A stretch of DNA of 64,000 nucleotides from Psychrobacter sp. MF31 (GCF_012847335.1 NZ_JABBDX010000006.1:89353-153352), one strand, 5' to 3'. Counted from the first letter of the stretch, positions 18,022-27,734 are shown. Made by a program: numbers and translations. Notes: generated by a model not told the origin, from the letters alone.

Positions 18022-18563
18022 CTAGAATAAATTTGCCAGCGTTACTTACCAAAAGCATCGGGCTGATCATGGCGGCGCTTTTTAGCATGAGCCTGTTTGC
18101 AGCGATTGATGTTTATGATTTTGACTCACCGCAACAAGAAGCTCAATATCGCGGCTTGATTGAAGAGCTGCGTTGCCCAAAATGCCAAAACCAAAACTTG
18201 GCGGCAAGTGATGCGCCCATTGCGCAAGATTTAAAGCAAAAAACCTATGATTTGGTCAAAGAGGGTCGCAGTGACAGCGAAATTCGCGATTATATGCAAG
18301 AGCGTTATGGCGACTTTATCAGCTATAAGCCGCCCGTTCGACCATCGACGTGGATTTTGTGGTTTTTTCCGCCCCTGCTTTTGGTTGTGTTGATTGCTGG
18401 CTGGTTTTGGCGAGCCCATCATCGGCAAAATCAAGCAAAACTGCGAACAGAGCAACAAACGGTTGAGGCGTTAACCCCAAGCGAGCAAGCTGAGCTTGAC
18501 CGATTGCTGTCGCCACAAAATAGCGCTCAGCGTACCGAAAATCGTACTAAGGATAACTCATGA
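18018..18563 (+). CDS. ccmH: Cytochrome c maturation protein CcmH
   Basis: A 181-residue periplasm-facing thioredoxin-like factor in the haem lyase complex. After a signal anchor (residues 12-30) comes the L-R-C-P-K-C-Q-N-Q-N motif (Cys53, Cys56) that reacts with apocytochrome c, then a helix I-L-W-F-F-P-P-L-L-L-V-V-L. The canonical motif is LRCxxCQNQ, matched here. ATGA overlaps link it to ccmG on one side and ccmI on the other. It has the single-domain CcmH of species that carry ccmI as a separate gene. Confidence 0.93.
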   Translation: MTRINLPALLTKSIGLIMAALFSMSLFAAIDVYDFDSPQQEAQYRGLIEELRCPKCQNQNLAASDAPIAQDLKQKTYDLVKEGRSDSEIRDYMQERYGDFISYKPPVRPSTWILWFFPPLLLVVLIAGWFWRAHHRQNQAKLRTEQQTVEALTPSEQAELDRLLSPQNSAQRTENRTKDNS

Positions 18564-19840
18564 CCTTATTTTCGACCTTTGGCTTATTTATCGCATTAAG
18601 CCTATTGACGGCGGTTATCTTAGCGCTTATCGTCATCACCCCGTGGCTGCGCGCCAAAAAACTGGCAGACAATCCGGTGGACAACCAATTGTTAGCGCTG
18701 AACATTGCTGTTTTTAGAACCCGACTTGCGGAGCTAAATTCAGATAAAGCGGCAGGAACCATTGATGACAGCCACTACCAAAACCAAAAGCTGGAGCTTG
18801 AGCGTCAACTGCTGGATGCCAAACGTCATATTGCGCCGATGGTCGCGCCCGGCGTCAAAAGCCGATTAATCGTGACCATTTGGGTGCCGATTTTGGCAGC
18901 AATGGCATATTTATTGGTGGACAGCCGAACCTCAGTATTTGAGCTTTGGAAAGCCGAAGACAGCGTCGGTCAAGTGGCGGATGATTTACTTACCGGAAAA
19001 ATTGATCAGCCGCCTGAGTGGGCGATTAAAGATGGCAGAGCGCTCATTACTGCTATGCAAACCAACGTCTATCGCCATGCCGATGATCCTGACCGCTGGA
19101 TGCGTTTATCTGAGCTGTTTTTATCGCTTGAAGCAACTCCCTCGGCATTGGAAGCCCTATCGCGGGCGTATCGTCTCGCGCCGGATAATGATGAAATTGC
19201 CACCACGTATGCTCAGATCAGCTTTTTTTCTAACGGCGGTCAGCTTGATGCCAACAGCCGCCGCGTGTTGACCGACGTTTTAGCCAAGCATCCTAACCAT
19301 GAAGGGGCGCAAATGCTGATGGCAATGGGCGAGGCGCGAAGCAATAATTTTGATGAAGCCCAGCGCTGGATTAAGCAGTTGCGATCTAACATTGCCGCCA
19401 AACCCGGCGATCATTCAGGAGCGCTGGCAAGCCTTGATGAGTTAAGTAGCAATGTTGAGCGCCAAAAAGCCCAAGCCGCGCAAGGGGTTGAAATCACGGT
19501 AACGGTCAATTCAAGCTTACTGCCACTGATTAAAGGCGATGACTCCTTATTTGTTGCCATTCGTGATGTGAAAGGTGGCGCGCCGTTTGCTGCTAAGCGC
19601 TTGCCAATCAGCGTGATTAAACAAGGTCAAGCGGTGGTAAGCTTAAGCGATTTAGACGCTATGATGCCCGATCGTACCTTACAATCTGCCCGCGCCGATA
19701 AAACGCAACTTGCGGTCGTTGCTAGAATCAGCCATAGCGGTAATGCTACGGCACAATCCGGTGATTTATCTGCCAATCCGGTGGTCATTGGTGCCGATAA
19801 AAATCAGGTCAATATTGAAATTAATCAACAAGTTCCATAA
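18560..19840 (+). CDS. ccmI: CcmI-type cytochrome c biogenesis protein with TPR repeats
   Basis: A 426-residue protein with two N-terminal membrane helices (about residues 5-29 and 95-112), a C-type L-D-A-K-R cytoplasmic link and TPR-like helical pairs near 150-260 (such as W-M-R-L-S-E-L-F-L-S-L-E-A, A-L-E-A-L-S-R-A-Y-R-L-A-P). CcmI chaperones apocytochromes to the CcmFH complex. The C-terminal 120 residues (V-E-I-T-V-T-V-N onward) form a beta-rich domain common in larger CcmI proteins. It overlaps ccmH by ATGA and ends the ccmFGHI cluster. Confidence 0.87.
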   Translation: MTLFSTFGLFIALSLLTAVILALIVITPWLRAKKLADNPVDNQLLALNIAVFRTRLAELNSDKAAGTIDDSHYQNQKLELERQLLDAKRHIAPMVAPGVKSRLIVTIWVPILAAMAYLLVDSRTSVFELWKAEDSVGQVADDLLTGKIDQPPEWAIKDGRALITAMQTNVYRHADDPDRWMRLSELFLSLEATPSALEALSRAYRLAPDNDEIATTYAQISFFSNGGQLDANSRRVLTDVLAKHPNHEGAQMLMAMGEARSNNFDEAQRWIKQLRSNIAAKPGDHSGALASLDELSSNVERQKAQAAQGVEITVTVNSSLLPLIKGDDSLFVAIRDVKGGAPFAAKRLPISVIKQGQAVVSLSDLDAMMPDRTLQSARADKTQLAVVARISHSGNATAQSGDLSANPVVIGADKNQVNIEINQQVP

Positions 19841-19963
19841 AAATTTAGCCTCATTTCCAACTTGCTTTGCCGATAAAAGCGACAAAAATACTTGAGCTTT
19901 AAAGGCAAGCAAGGTAAGGTAATTGGGCAATAATTTAGTAACAATACAGCGTTTTTAATCGTT

Positions 19964-19981
19964 ATTGGCAGCACTGCCAAT
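19964..19981. promoter_or_regulatory. Perfect 8-2-8 palindrome just upstream of adk
   Basis: ATTGGCAG at 19964-19971 and CTGCCAAT at 19974-19981 are perfect inverted arms around a two-base centre, four bases before the adk GGAGAG ribosome site. A two-base loop is too tight for RNA, so a DNA operator is possible. The regulator is unknown. Confidence 0.45.
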
Positions 19982-19997
19982 CATTGGAGAGTAATAT

Positions 19998-20654
19998 ATG
20001 ATGCGAATTATCTTGCTAGGACCCCCAGGTGCGGGCAAAGGCACCCAAGCTCAGTTTATCTCACAAGCGTTTGACATTCCGCAAATCTCAACCGGCGACA
20101 TGCTTCGCGCGGCGATTAAAGAGGGCAGCGAGCTTGGTCGTCAAGCAGAAGGCATCATGAATTCAGGTGGTTTGGTGTCCGATGATTTAATCATCAATTT
20201 GGTTAAAGAGCGCATTGCTAAGCCTGATTGCGCCAATGGCTGTATTTTTGACGGCTTTCCGCGCACCATTCCGCAAGCTCAAGCGTTAAGTGACGCCGGC
20301 GTTACCATCAATAACGTCATTGAAATCAGCGTTCCTGATGACGACATCGTAAGCCGTTTATCAGGTCGCCGTCAGCATCCAGGATCAGGACGCGTTTACC
20401 ATATTGCTCACAACCCACCAAAGGTTGATGGCATTGATGACGTCACCGGTGAAGCGCTGATTCAGCGCGACGATGATAAAGAAGACACCATTCGTGAGCG
20501 CTTAGCGACCTATCAAAAGCAAACCTCAGCCCTCGTTGGCTTTTATCAAGACCAAGCAAAAGCGGGCGTAAATGCGCCAAAATATGACAAGTTTGACGGC
20601 ACTCAGCCCATTCAAGACGTCAAAGATCAAATTTTAGCGGCGTTAAAAGGCTAA
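19998..20654 (+). CDS. adk: Adenylate kinase
   Basis: A 218-residue long-form adenylate kinase (ATP + AMP to 2 ADP), essential for energy balance. The P-loop G-P-P-G-A-G-K-G-T is at about residues 8-16, the AMP site includes S-T-G-D-M-L-R and D-G-F-P-R-T near 87, and the LID domain starts [16 protein letters not shown] zinc cysteines are absent, as in most Gram-negative forms. GGAGAG precedes two adjacent ATGs at 19998 and 20001; either may be used. A palindrome sits just upstream and a strong terminator follows. Confidence 0.97.
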   Translation: MMRIILLGPPGAGKGTQAQFISQAFDIPQISTGDMLRAAIKEGSELGRQAEGIMNSGGLVSDDLIINLVKERIAKPDCANGCIFDGFPRTIPQAQALSDAGVTINNVIEISVPDDDIVSRLSGRRQHPGSGRVYHIAHNPPKVDGIDDVTGEALIQRDDDKEDTIRERLATYQKQTSALVGFYQDQAKAGVNAPKYDKFDGTQPIQDVKDQILAALKG

Positions 20655-20687
20655 GTTGAAAATCTAAGTGATTTTCAGTTGCCATAA

Positions 20688-20716
20688 AAAAACCCTGACA
20701 TCAATTCAGGGTTTTT
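20688..20716. terminator. Bidirectional rho-independent terminator
   Basis: A perfect 11-base stem (20688-20698, starting AAAAACCC, with 20706-20716) and a 7-base loop lie between the convergent adk and secB genes. A and T runs on each side allow termination in both directions. Confidence 0.88.
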
Positions 20717-20752
20717 ATTTTTGCCGCTTTAGCTTTGAGCTATGCTACGTAA

Positions 20753-21205
20753 TTAAGCATTGCCTTGAGCATCAACTTGAGCTTGCTGTTGGCTTTGCGC
20801 GTAAGCTTGATCAAAGTTGACAGGGGCAAGCAGCAATTGTGGGAAGCTGCCACGAGTCACGATATCGCTGATGACTTCACGAGCATAAGGGAATAAGACG
20901 TTCGGGCAGTACGCGCCTAGGATTTGACCAAGCTGATCTTCTGGAATATTTTTCAATAAGAAAATACCAGCTTGATGAACTTCAGCGATAAATGCTGCTT
21001 CTTCTGCATTATTTGCATTTACGCTTACCGTTAAGACCACTTGAAAATGGTCATCATCAAGTTTTTCAGCGGAGCTTGATAAATTAATATCAAGTTCAGG
21101 GTTCCACTCTTTAGTAAATACTTCAGCCCCAGGAACTTCAAGCGACATGTCTTTGACATAAATGCGCTCAAGGGCGAGTTGTGGTTGGGCTTGATCTTCG
21201 CTCAT
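20753..21205 (-). CDS. secB: Protein-export chaperone SecB
   Basis: A 150-residue tetrameric cytosolic chaperone that holds preproteins unfolded and passes them to SecA. Conserved segments are [14 protein letters not shown] near residue 11, E-V-H-Q-A-G-I-F near 74, the [11 protein letters not shown] motif near 104, and L-L-A-P-V-N-F near 125. AAGG lies before the ATG. It follows grxC in the yibN-grxC-secB order also found in Escherichia coli. Confidence 0.96.
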   Translation of the reverse strand: MSEDQAQPQLALERIYVKDMSLEVPGAEVFTKEWNPELDINLSSSAEKLDDDHFQVVLTVSVNANNAEEAAFIAEVHQAGIFLLKNIPEDQLGQILGAYCPNVLFPYAREVISDIVTRGSFPQLLLAPVNFDQAYAQSQQQAQVDAQGNA

Positions 21206-21280
21206 AGTTATACCTTAAAATTGATCGTCTTTAAAATTAATATTGCCTCAAAAAATGCAATTAAAATAATAGCAAAATGC

Positions 21281-21544
21281 TTAGCCTGCAAGCATCTCAT
21301 CAAGTTTGCCTTGTTGGTTGAGCTTATTTAATTCGTCAAAGCCACCAACAAAGGTTTCACCAACAAAAATTTGCGGAACGGTACGGTAGTTATTGGTCTT
21401 TTGCATCAACGCTCGGCGCTCATCCATGCTCAAATCATGCATGCCGATCTCTTCGTAGTCAACGCCTTTAGACGATAGCAGTTGTTTGGCATTTGAGCAA
21501 TAGGGGCAAATTGGCGTGGTATAAACTTTTACAGAAACGCTCAT
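21281..21544 (-). CDS. grxC: Glutaredoxin 3
   Basis: An 87-residue glutaredoxin with the dithiol active site C-P-Y-C (Cys13, Cys16) and the glutathione-binding T-V-P-Q-I-F-V-G-E and G-G-F-D-E-L segments. It reduces disulfides and mixed glutathione disulfides using glutathione. AAGGAT precedes the ATG. It sits between a rhodanese-like membrane protein and secB. Confidence 0.95.
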   Translation of the reverse strand: MSVSVKVYTTPICPYCSNAKQLLSSKGVDYEEIGMHDLSMDERRALMQKTNNYRTVPQIFVGETFVGGFDELNKLNQQGKLDEMLAG

Positions 21545-21689
21545 GGCAGATCCTTTTTTATTAGCCTAAGTAAATTTATTTTAAAATATTAAAATATTAA
21601 TTCTCATTTTTAATGGGGAATATCAGCATCAATTTCAAGCTAAAAACAATGATTTTTTGACATTTTCAAACTGCAAAAAAATAAGCAAA

Positions 21690-21717
21690 AAAAAGACACT
21701 GTTAATCGTGCCTTTTT
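21690..21717 (-). terminator. Possible terminator after the rhodanese-like gene
   Basis: On the minus strand an imperfect stem (GGCAC pairing GTGTC by a G-T pair, extended by A-T pairs) is followed by a T run, about 25 bases beyond the stop. It would partly separate this gene from grxC. Confidence 0.4.
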
Positions 21718-21742
21718 AGTTCAAATCTATTTTATTAATAAA

Positions 21743-22192
21743 CTACTTATGAAGCGTTGGCTTGGATTTTTTTACTGTTTGCGCGTTTTTAATGCCAACT
21801 AAGGGCATTCCTGCTGCTTGCCAAGCGCCAACGCCGCCATCTAAGCGATATACATTGTCTTTGCCGATCAGCTGAACGGCGGCGCCTGCTTGAACGCCCA
21901 TATCACAAATGATGATAATGGGTGATTCAATCGCGCGAACTTCATCCAAGCGGTTGGCAAGCTCAGTAAAGGGAATATTGCGGCTGCCTTGGATAAATCC
22001 GGTATCAAATTTCTTTTTAGGTCGGATGTCGATCAGCTGGGCGTTTTGTGAGTTAACCATCATGCCAAGGGCGTTTGGGGAAATTTTTTTGCCACTGCGT
22101 TTGTTTTCAAGGGTGAAAAACAGCACCGCCAATACGGCTAAAATACCAAATAAAAACGGGTGGTTTCCCATAAATTCAAGGGCGCGATCCAA
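21743..22192 (-). CDS. yibN: Membrane-anchored rhodanese-like protein (YibN type)
   Basis: A 149-residue protein with one N-terminal membrane helix (residues 11-28) and a rhodanese domain (A-Q-L-I-D-I-R near 51, G-S-R-N-I-P near 69, active-site Cys96 in I-I-I-C-D-M-G-V, D-G-G-V-G-A-W near 118). The usual arginine closing the active-site loop is missing, so sulfur transfer activity is uncertain. The start is an uncommon TTG at 22192, selected because GGAG sits 7 bases upstream and no in-frame ATG keeps the membrane helix. Gene order with grxC and secB supports the YibN assignment. Confidence 0.82.
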   Translation of the reverse strand: MDRALEFMGNHPFLFGILAVLAVLFFTLENKRSGKKISPNALGMMVNSQNAQLIDIRPKKKFDTGFIQGSRNIPFTELANRLDEVRAIESPIIIICDMGVQAGAAVQLIGKDNVYRLDGGVGAWQAAGMPLVGIKNAQTVKKSKPTLHK

Positions 22193-22303
22193 AGCATTTC
22201 TCCAAAATTTTAAGCCAACTTGACAAGGCAGCTATTATACCGATAAGGCGAACCTTAGTAAAATGATAAGCCCAGATTAATGACGGATTTAATTGATGAT
22301 AAA

Positions 22304-23419
22304 TTAGTACGGCTTGGTGTCGGCTTCCTCTTGCAACGTCACTAAGTTTTGAACGCGGCGCTCAAGAACGCGACAATCAGCAACCGCTTCCCAAAGCGCG
22401 CAGCCTTTGCTGTTTTGGGTGTGGCGGCAATCACGAAAGCGGCAGTCTTTTGCCAGTGGCGCAAGCTCGATAAATCCTGAAATGATGTCCTCAGGGGTCA
22501 AATGCCAAATGCCATACTCGCGGATGCCGGGGGTGTCAACAATGCCGCCTTGGGTTAAATCTTGCGGGTCAAAAGGCAACAGTCGGCTTGTGGTTGTGGT
22601 ATGTTGCCCCAATTGCGAGTTTTCCGAAATAACATTCACGCTTTGCGCGGACTCAGGGAGCAGCGCGTTAATCAGGCTGCTTTTACCAACGCCTGATTGA
22701 CCGGCAAAGATGACCAATTTTTTATCAATATACTGCTTTAAATCATCCAAGCCGCGAGCAGTTTCGTTATTCGGGTCATCTTTTGCAATATTTTCTGGGC
22801 AATCAACTGAGGTTAACACACTGTCATAGCCCAGTTTGGCGTAGTCGGTAAGCAAGGTTGCCGTTTCCTCATTAGGCTCATTGGCAAGTAAATCCGATTT
22901 GTTCAAAACCAACAGCGGTCTGACGCCAGCGTGATGACAAACGACCAAATAGCGGTCAATGAGCGTGGGAGCCGCCGCAGGCAAGGGCGCAAAGACAATC
23001 GCTAAAATATCGATATTTGCCGCAACGGGTTTTAATTTATGGTAGCGGTCGGGGCGCTGAATGAGCGACACGCGCGGCTGCATGGCTTCAATACGCCCAA
23101 AGCCGGTATTTGGGTCGGCAGCCCAACGAACGTTATCGCCAGTTGCGAGCATCGGCAAATTAGTTCGAGCGTGACAGCGCCAAATGTCATTCATCGCAAT
23201 TGGCTGCCAAAACGGCTCAGGGTCGCCTTCATCTATGACAGGCGGCTCGGGCATGACTGCAGGAAGGCTGGTCACTTGAACCTCAAGCTGCTTACCATAA
23301 TGCGCCATCACCACGCCATCCATCAAGCTGTCATCAAAGCTGTCTTGGCTGGATTTTTGCTGCTTTTCAATTCGGCGGATCTGCTGATGGGTCAGTTTTC
23401 GTTGCCGGATGAGTGCCAT
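22304..23419 (-). CDS. rsgA: Ribosome small-subunit GTPase RsgA (YjeQ)
   Basis: A 371-residue circularly permuted GTPase that assists late 30S maturation. An OB-fold N-terminal region is followed by N-K-S-D (G4, residue 173), then G-Q-S-G-V-G-K-S-S (G1, near 240) and D-T-P-G (G3), the permuted order diagnostic of the family. The C-terminal zinc knuckle C-R-F-R-D-C-R-H and C-A-L is present. AAGGCG lies before the ATG. It is divergent from orn, the same neighbours as in Escherichia coli. Confidence 0.95.
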   Translation of the reverse strand: MALIRQRKLTHQQIRRIEKQQKSSQDSFDDSLMDGVVMAHYGKQLEVQVTSLPAVMPEPPVIDEGDPEPFWQPIAMNDIWRCHARTNLPMLATGDNVRWAADPNTGFGRIEAMQPRVSLIQRPDRYHKLKPVAANIDILAIVFAPLPAAAPTLIDRYLVVCHHAGVRPLLVLNKSDLLANEPNEETATLLTDYAKLGYDSVLTSVDCPENIAKDDPNNETARGLDDLKQYIDKKLVIFAGQSGVGKSSLINALLPESAQSVNVISENSQLGQHTTTTSRLLPFDPQDLTQGGIVDTPGIREYGIWHLTPEDIISGFIELAPLAKDCRFRDCRHTQNSKGCALWEAVADCRVLERRVQNLVTLQEEADTKPY

Positions 23420-23593
23420 AATTGCGCCTTGTGCAAAAAAGAAATCGATTAGCGCTAAGTGTAGCGTGAAAATTTGCTAACATACAGCCTAAAGCGGCAT
23501 CGGTGGGCTAGGATTTTGTCCTATTTTTGCAAAAATTGCGGTTAAAATGATTAAGCTGCCGAGCGTCGCCCCCTTTTATCCCAAGGATTTGAT

Positions 23594-24178
23594 ATGACCA
23601 GTGAGCATCCCAATAAGATTAAGATTAAACATCAAGGCAAAAAAGGCTTGGTTTGGATTGACCTTGAAATGACCGGTCTTGATACGCTCTCTGACGAGAT
23701 TATTGAGATTGCCACCATCGTCACCGATGAGGATTTGAACATTTTGGCAGAAGGACCGGTATTTGCGATCAAAGTTTCTGACCAAATATTAAACGGCATG
23801 GATGATTGGAATACCAAGCAGCATGGTCAATCCGGACTTATTGATCGGGTTCGCCGAAGCACCGTAACTTTGGCTCAAGCTGAAGCTGAAACCATTAAAT
23901 TTTTAAATAAATGGGTCGATAGCGGCAAATCCCCCATGTGCGGCAATTCCATTTGCCAAGACCGGCGCTTTTTAGCGCGGCAAATGCCCGAGCTTGAGCG
24001 CTTTTTTCACTATCGCAACTTGGATGTGTCGTCGATTAAAGAGCTTTGCTTTCGCTGGCGACCGGATATTTTGCAAAACTTTGAAAAAAACGGCAGCCAT
24101 TTAGCGCTTGATGATATCCGCGACTCCATCCGCGAGTTAAAACACTACCGCGAGCATTTTTTTAAACTGATTGCTTAG
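23594..24178 (+). CDS. orn: Oligoribonuclease
   Basis: A 194-residue DEDDh 3'-5' exonuclease that clears di- to pentaribonucleotides. The acidic residues are in [10 protein letters not shown] (near residue 22), N-S-I-C-Q-D near 119 and H-L-A-L-D-D-I-R near 166. An AAGGAT site precedes the ATG by 7 bases. The 14-residue lysine-rich N-terminus before the core is short and may be partly variable in use. Confidence 0.95.
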   Translation: MTSEHPNKIKIKHQGKKGLVWIDLEMTGLDTLSDEIIEIATIVTDEDLNILAEGPVFAIKVSDQILNGMDDWNTKQHGQSGLIDRVRRSTVTLAQAEAETIKFLNKWVDSGKSPMCGNSICQDRRFLARQMPELERFFHYRNLDVSSIKELCFRWRPDILQNFEKNGSHLALDDIRDSIRELKHYREHFFKLIA

Positions 24179-24210
24179 TAATTTTTCCCTTGAATTGAGC
24201 TTTAAAAAAG

Positions 24211-25056
24211 CTAAACGCGGGCGCAAAATTTAACCAATCGAAAGTTTTCAGTTGAATCGGTTTCAATATTGTTTTCGGTAATAACCACGCCAATCACCGC
24301 TTTAACTTTGGGCTTTCTGGACTCGCCATCAATCAAGCGCCAATCACCAAGCACAAATCGCGATTGGTGCTCATTGATTTGATGCTGCTGCGGTCGGTGC
24401 GTGTGACCGTGAATTAACGCTTTTGCGCCTTGAAGGGATTTAGCAACCGCGTTTTCGTTGACATCCATGATATAGTTGGCTTTGACCGCATTGTCTTGCT
24501 GACTTTTTTGACGCAAATTATCCGCAATCGTAAGGCGTTTTTTAAGCGGTTTTTTGAGCAAATACCACTGGGTGAGCGGATTTCGGATAATTTTACGAAA
24601 CCATTGGTATTTTTTATCGTCGGTACAAAGGGCGTCGCCGTGCTCTAAGATAAAGGTTTGATCGTTAATAGTGATGGTGAACGGTTCAAAAATTAGCGTT
24701 CCGTCAAACAAATCGCAAAACTTTTGCCCGAGTAAAAAATCACGGTTGCCATGCATCACCAAAATATCGCAGCCGTTTTGCTTAAGCGCTGTTAGCTTTT
24801 TAATGAGCGGGGTCAGCCAATGGGCTTTTTTCTCAAGCGCGTTTAAGCTTAAATAAGCATCATCACCCAGCCAAACTTCAAACCAATCGCCTAAGATAAA
24901 TAAGCGTTCAAGCTTTGGTAAGGCAATACAATCGTCAATCAGCATCAAAAAAGCCTGCACTAAGGCAGGCTCATCCATGGATAAATGTAAATCGCTGATT
25001 AGCACCTGCCGAACCTCGTGCGGTTGGGTAGTGATTAAATGATCAAAATCTGGCAT
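24211..25056 (-). CDS. lpxH: UDP-2,3-diacylglucosamine diphosphatase
   Basis: A 281-residue metallophosphoesterase that makes 2,3-diacylglucosamine-1-phosphate (lipid X) in lipid A synthesis. Metal-binding motifs are in order: I-S-D-L-H-L-S, L-G-D-W-F-E, G-N-R-D-F-L, and H-G-H-T-H-R-P. A GTG at 25071 could add five residues; the ATG at 25056 was chosen as the conventional start, but neither has a clear ribosome site. The usual length is about 240; the extra 30 residues after the last motif are C-terminal. It belongs with the acyltransferase at 10603 and waaA at 46075 to the lipopolysaccharide genes scattered here. Confidence 0.9.
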   Translation of the reverse strand: MPDFDHLITTQPHEVRQVLISDLHLSMDEPALVQAFLMLIDDCIALPKLERLFILGDWFEVWLGDDAYLSLNALEKKAHWLTPLIKKLTALKQNGCDILVMHGNRDFLLGQKFCDLFDGTLIFEPFTITINDQTFILEHGDALCTDDKKYQWFRKIIRNPLTQWYLLKKPLKKRLTIADNLRQKSQQDNAVKANYIMDVNENAVAKSLQGAKALIHGHTHRPQQHQINEHQSRFVLGDWRLIDGESRKPKVKAVIGVVITENNIETDSTENFRLVKFCARV

Positions 25057-25183
25057 AACAAGCGGTTCCACAAATTTCCACGAATTGCCATTTTACAATG
25101 CTGGCTTGTCATAAACCAAGCTTGCAAAATGGCGATTTGGTGCAATGATAAGCTAATGCTTTAAATCAACTTATTTAAAGGTG

Positions 25184-25696
25184 TTATTCAGAAACAATCG
25201 TTGCTCTGGTAATAACCACCGGCGTTTTTGGTACGTCAGCGTGCATGCCAAAGCGACCTGTTGGAACGCCTTTAATTTGGTTGACCACGTCCATGCCTTT
25301 AACGACTTTACCAAACACGGTGTAGCCCCAGCCTTGCATATTTTTGCCGCTGTGGTTTAAAAAATCGTTGTCTTTCACGTTAATAAAAAACTGGCTGGTG
25401 GCTGAATGCGGGTCTTGAGTCCGCGCCATGGCGATAGTTCCGGCGTCATTTTTAAGACCGTTGTCGGCTTCGTTTTCAATCGGCTTATTCGTGCCTTTTT
25501 CATTCATGCTGGCGTCCATACCGCCGCCTTGAATCATAAAGCCGTCAATGACGCGATGAAAAATTGTGCCATCGTAATGACCAGATTTCACATAGTTTAA
25601 AAAGTTTTCAACAGTTTTTGGCGCCTCGCGCTCGTTAAGTTCGATGACGATTTCACCCATTGTGGTGTCAAGTTCGACCATTGGCATATCGACCAT
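25184..25696 (-). CDS. ppiB: Peptidyl-prolyl cis-trans isomerase (cyclophilin, cytoplasmic type)
   Basis: A 170-residue cyclophilin without signal peptide that catalyses proline isomerisation in protein folding. [13 protein letters not shown] near residue 45 holds the catalytic arginine, and [18 protein letters not shown] near 89 the substrate groove. AAGGAC is 7 bases before the ATG at 25696. It is divergent from glnS. Confidence 0.93.
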   Translation of the reverse strand: MVDMPMVELDTTMGEIVIELNEREAPKTVENFLNYVKSGHYDGTIFHRVIDGFMIQGGGMDASMNEKGTNKPIENEADNGLKNDAGTIAMARTQDPHSATSQFFINVKDNDFLNHSGKNMQGWGYTVFGKVVKGMDVVNQIKGVPTGRFGMHADVPKTPVVITRATIVSE

Positions 25697-25975
25697 TAGA
25701 ATTGTCCTTTTTTGATTATTGAGCTGAGCCGATTTGAGCGCTCAAGCAGTAAAGAGAGGGTGCTTGTCGTGGCTTTAAGCTTTTATAGGAAGCTTGCACG
25801 AAAAGATGAAGCTAGTCTAACGACTTTTTTGTCGTCTGTCATGTATCAGGCTGTTAATAGGTCACGAAAAGCTGCTAGAATAAAGCCATTTTGTTGATTT
25901 TTAATTTATTTAAATTTACTGGTTGACTGCGCCTTTAGACCAACAGGCGTAAGCGTTGACGTAGGAGTCAAATTC

Positions 25976-27700
25976 ATGAGTGATCACTCAAACCCTGAAC
26001 ATAAAAACGATTTTATTCGCAATATTATTCGCAACGACATCAAAGACCAAAAATATGACCAGATCGTTACCCGATTTCCACCGGAGCCAAACGGCTATTT
26101 GCATTTAGGTCATGTCAAATCCATTTGTTTAAACTTTGGCATTGCTGACGAGTTTGGCGGCATTTGCCATTTGCGCTATGACGACACCAACCCAACAGCG
26201 GAAAAACAAGACTATATCGATAACATTAAAAAAGACGTTCGCTGGCTTGGTTTTGAGTGGGCAGGGGAAGCACGTCACGCCTCAAGCTACTTTGAGCAGC
26301 TTTATGACTGGGCGCTAAAGCTCATTGAAAATGGCGATGCTTATGTCGATTTGCAGTCGCCTGAACAAATTAAGCTCAATCGCGGTTCGTTTAAAGAAGC
26401 CGGCGTGCCGTCACCGCAGCGTGATAGCAGTGTCAGCGTGAACCTTGAGCGCTTTTTGGCGATGAAAAATGGCGAATTTGGCGAAGGTGAGGCGGTGCTT
26501 CGTGCCAAAATCGACATGAATGATGCCAACATGAACTTGCGCGACCCGATTATTTATCGCGTGATGCACCAAAGTCACCACCAAACTGGCGATAAATGGT
26601 GCATTTATCCGATGTATGACTTTGCGCATCCGTTATCGGACGCGATTGAAGGGATTACCCACTCGATTTGTACCCTTGAGTTTGAAGACCATCGACCGTT
26701 TTATGATTGGGTCGTGGATAAAATTGGCTTTGATCAGCCGCCGCACCAGTATGAGTTTTCGCGCTTAAATGTGGATCATACTTTGACCAGTAAGCGCAAG
26801 CTTAAGCAATTGGTTGATGAGGGTATCGTGAGCGGTTGGAATGACCCACGCATGCCAACGATTGCTGGCATGCGTCGCCGAGGCTATACCCCAGAAGGGC
26901 TTCGTGATTTTTGTGACCGCGTGGGCGTTGCCAAAGCAGACGGCGTTGTTGATATGCGCTTGCTTGAATTTAGCATCCGTCAATCACTTGAGAACATTAC
27001 CGCTCGCGGAATGGCAGTTTTAAAGCCGCTTAAAGTGACCATTACCAATTTTGATGAGGCGGTAAAAGATTGGGAAAGCTTAAAGTCGGATAGCGTGAAC
27101 GCGCGCTTTGATAACGATAATAACGCGCTTTGGCTAAGCCAACCTAAGCATCCAAACGTTGATTTGGGAATGCGCGAGATTCCCTTTACCCAAACGATTT
27201 TTATCGACCAAAGCGATTATGAAATTGAGCCACCTGCGGGCTATAAGCGCTTATCGCCCACCAATCCTGAGATTCGCCTTCGCAACAGCTACGTCATTAA
27301 CATCACGGAACATGTCCTTGATGATGACGGCAACGTGGTCGAGCTTAAAGCCATAATCGACCCCAAAACTTTAGGAAATAATCCTGAAGGTCGCAAAGTT
27401 AAAGGCGTGATTCATTGGGTTTCTGAAAGTTTGGGCGTTCCTGCAACCGTTCGCTTGTATGAGCAGCTATTTAATGTGGCTGACCCAAGCAGCGTGAGCG
27501 ATGTTCACGATGCGCTCAATCCCAATTCTTTGACGGTTTTGGACGCTGTTGTTGAGCCATCGCTTGCCAACACCTTGCCTGAATCGCGATTTCAATTTGA
27601 GCGAGAAGGCTATTTTATCAGTGATGAGTTTGAGCACAGCGCGGAAAAACCGGTCTTTAACCAAATCGTAAGCCTTCGCGACACTTATAAACCCGCTTAA
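25976..27700 (+). CDS. glnS: Glutamine--tRNA ligase
   Basis: A 574-residue class I synthetase that charges tRNA-Gln directly. The HIGH-type motif is H-L-G-H in P-P-E-P-N-G-Y-L-H-L-G-H near residue 35-46, and the MSKR-type motif appears as T-L-T-S-K-R-K-L (Thr for Met) near 264. The C-terminal anticodon-binding beta barrels include E-R-E-G-Y-F near 541. The TAGGAG ribosome site fits the start. Having glnS shows that this organism does not rely only on the GatCAB route for Gln-tRNA. Confidence 0.96.
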   Translation: MSDHSNPEHKNDFIRNIIRNDIKDQKYDQIVTRFPPEPNGYLHLGHVKSICLNFGIADEFGGICHLRYDDTNPTAEKQDYIDNIKKDVRWLGFEWAGEARHASSYFEQLYDWALKLIENGDAYVDLQSPEQIKLNRGSFKEAGVPSPQRDSSVSVNLERFLAMKNGEFGEGEAVLRAKIDMNDANMNLRDPIIYRVMHQSHHQTGDKWCIYPMYDFAHPLSDAIEGITHSICTLEFEDHRPFYDWVVDKIGFDQPPHQYEFSRLNVDHTLTSKRKLKQLVDEGIVSGWNDPRMPTIAGMRRRGYTPEGLRDFCDRVGVAKADGVVDMRLLEFSIRQSLENITARGMAVLKPLKVTITNFDEAVKDWESLKSDSVNARFDNDNNALWLSQPKHPNVDLGMREIPFTQTIFIDQSDYEIEPPAGYKRLSPTNPEIRLRNSYVINITEHVLDDDGNVVELKAIIDPKTLGNNPEGRKVKGVIHWVSESLGVPATVRLYEQLFNVADPSSVSDVHDALNPNSLTVLDAVVEPSLANTLPESRFQFEREGYFISDEFEHSAEKPVFNQIVSLRDTYKPA

Positions 27701-27734
27701 AGCTTTGCGTTATTAAATTAAACTTTTAGCAAAT

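Noticed and set aside
25712-25897. A 61-codon frame between ppiB and glnS
   Set aside because: It begins inside the ppiB upstream region, has no ribosome site or recognisable motif, and the region must hold the divergent promoters. A small ACGAC-T6-GTCGT hairpin there is too weak to call.
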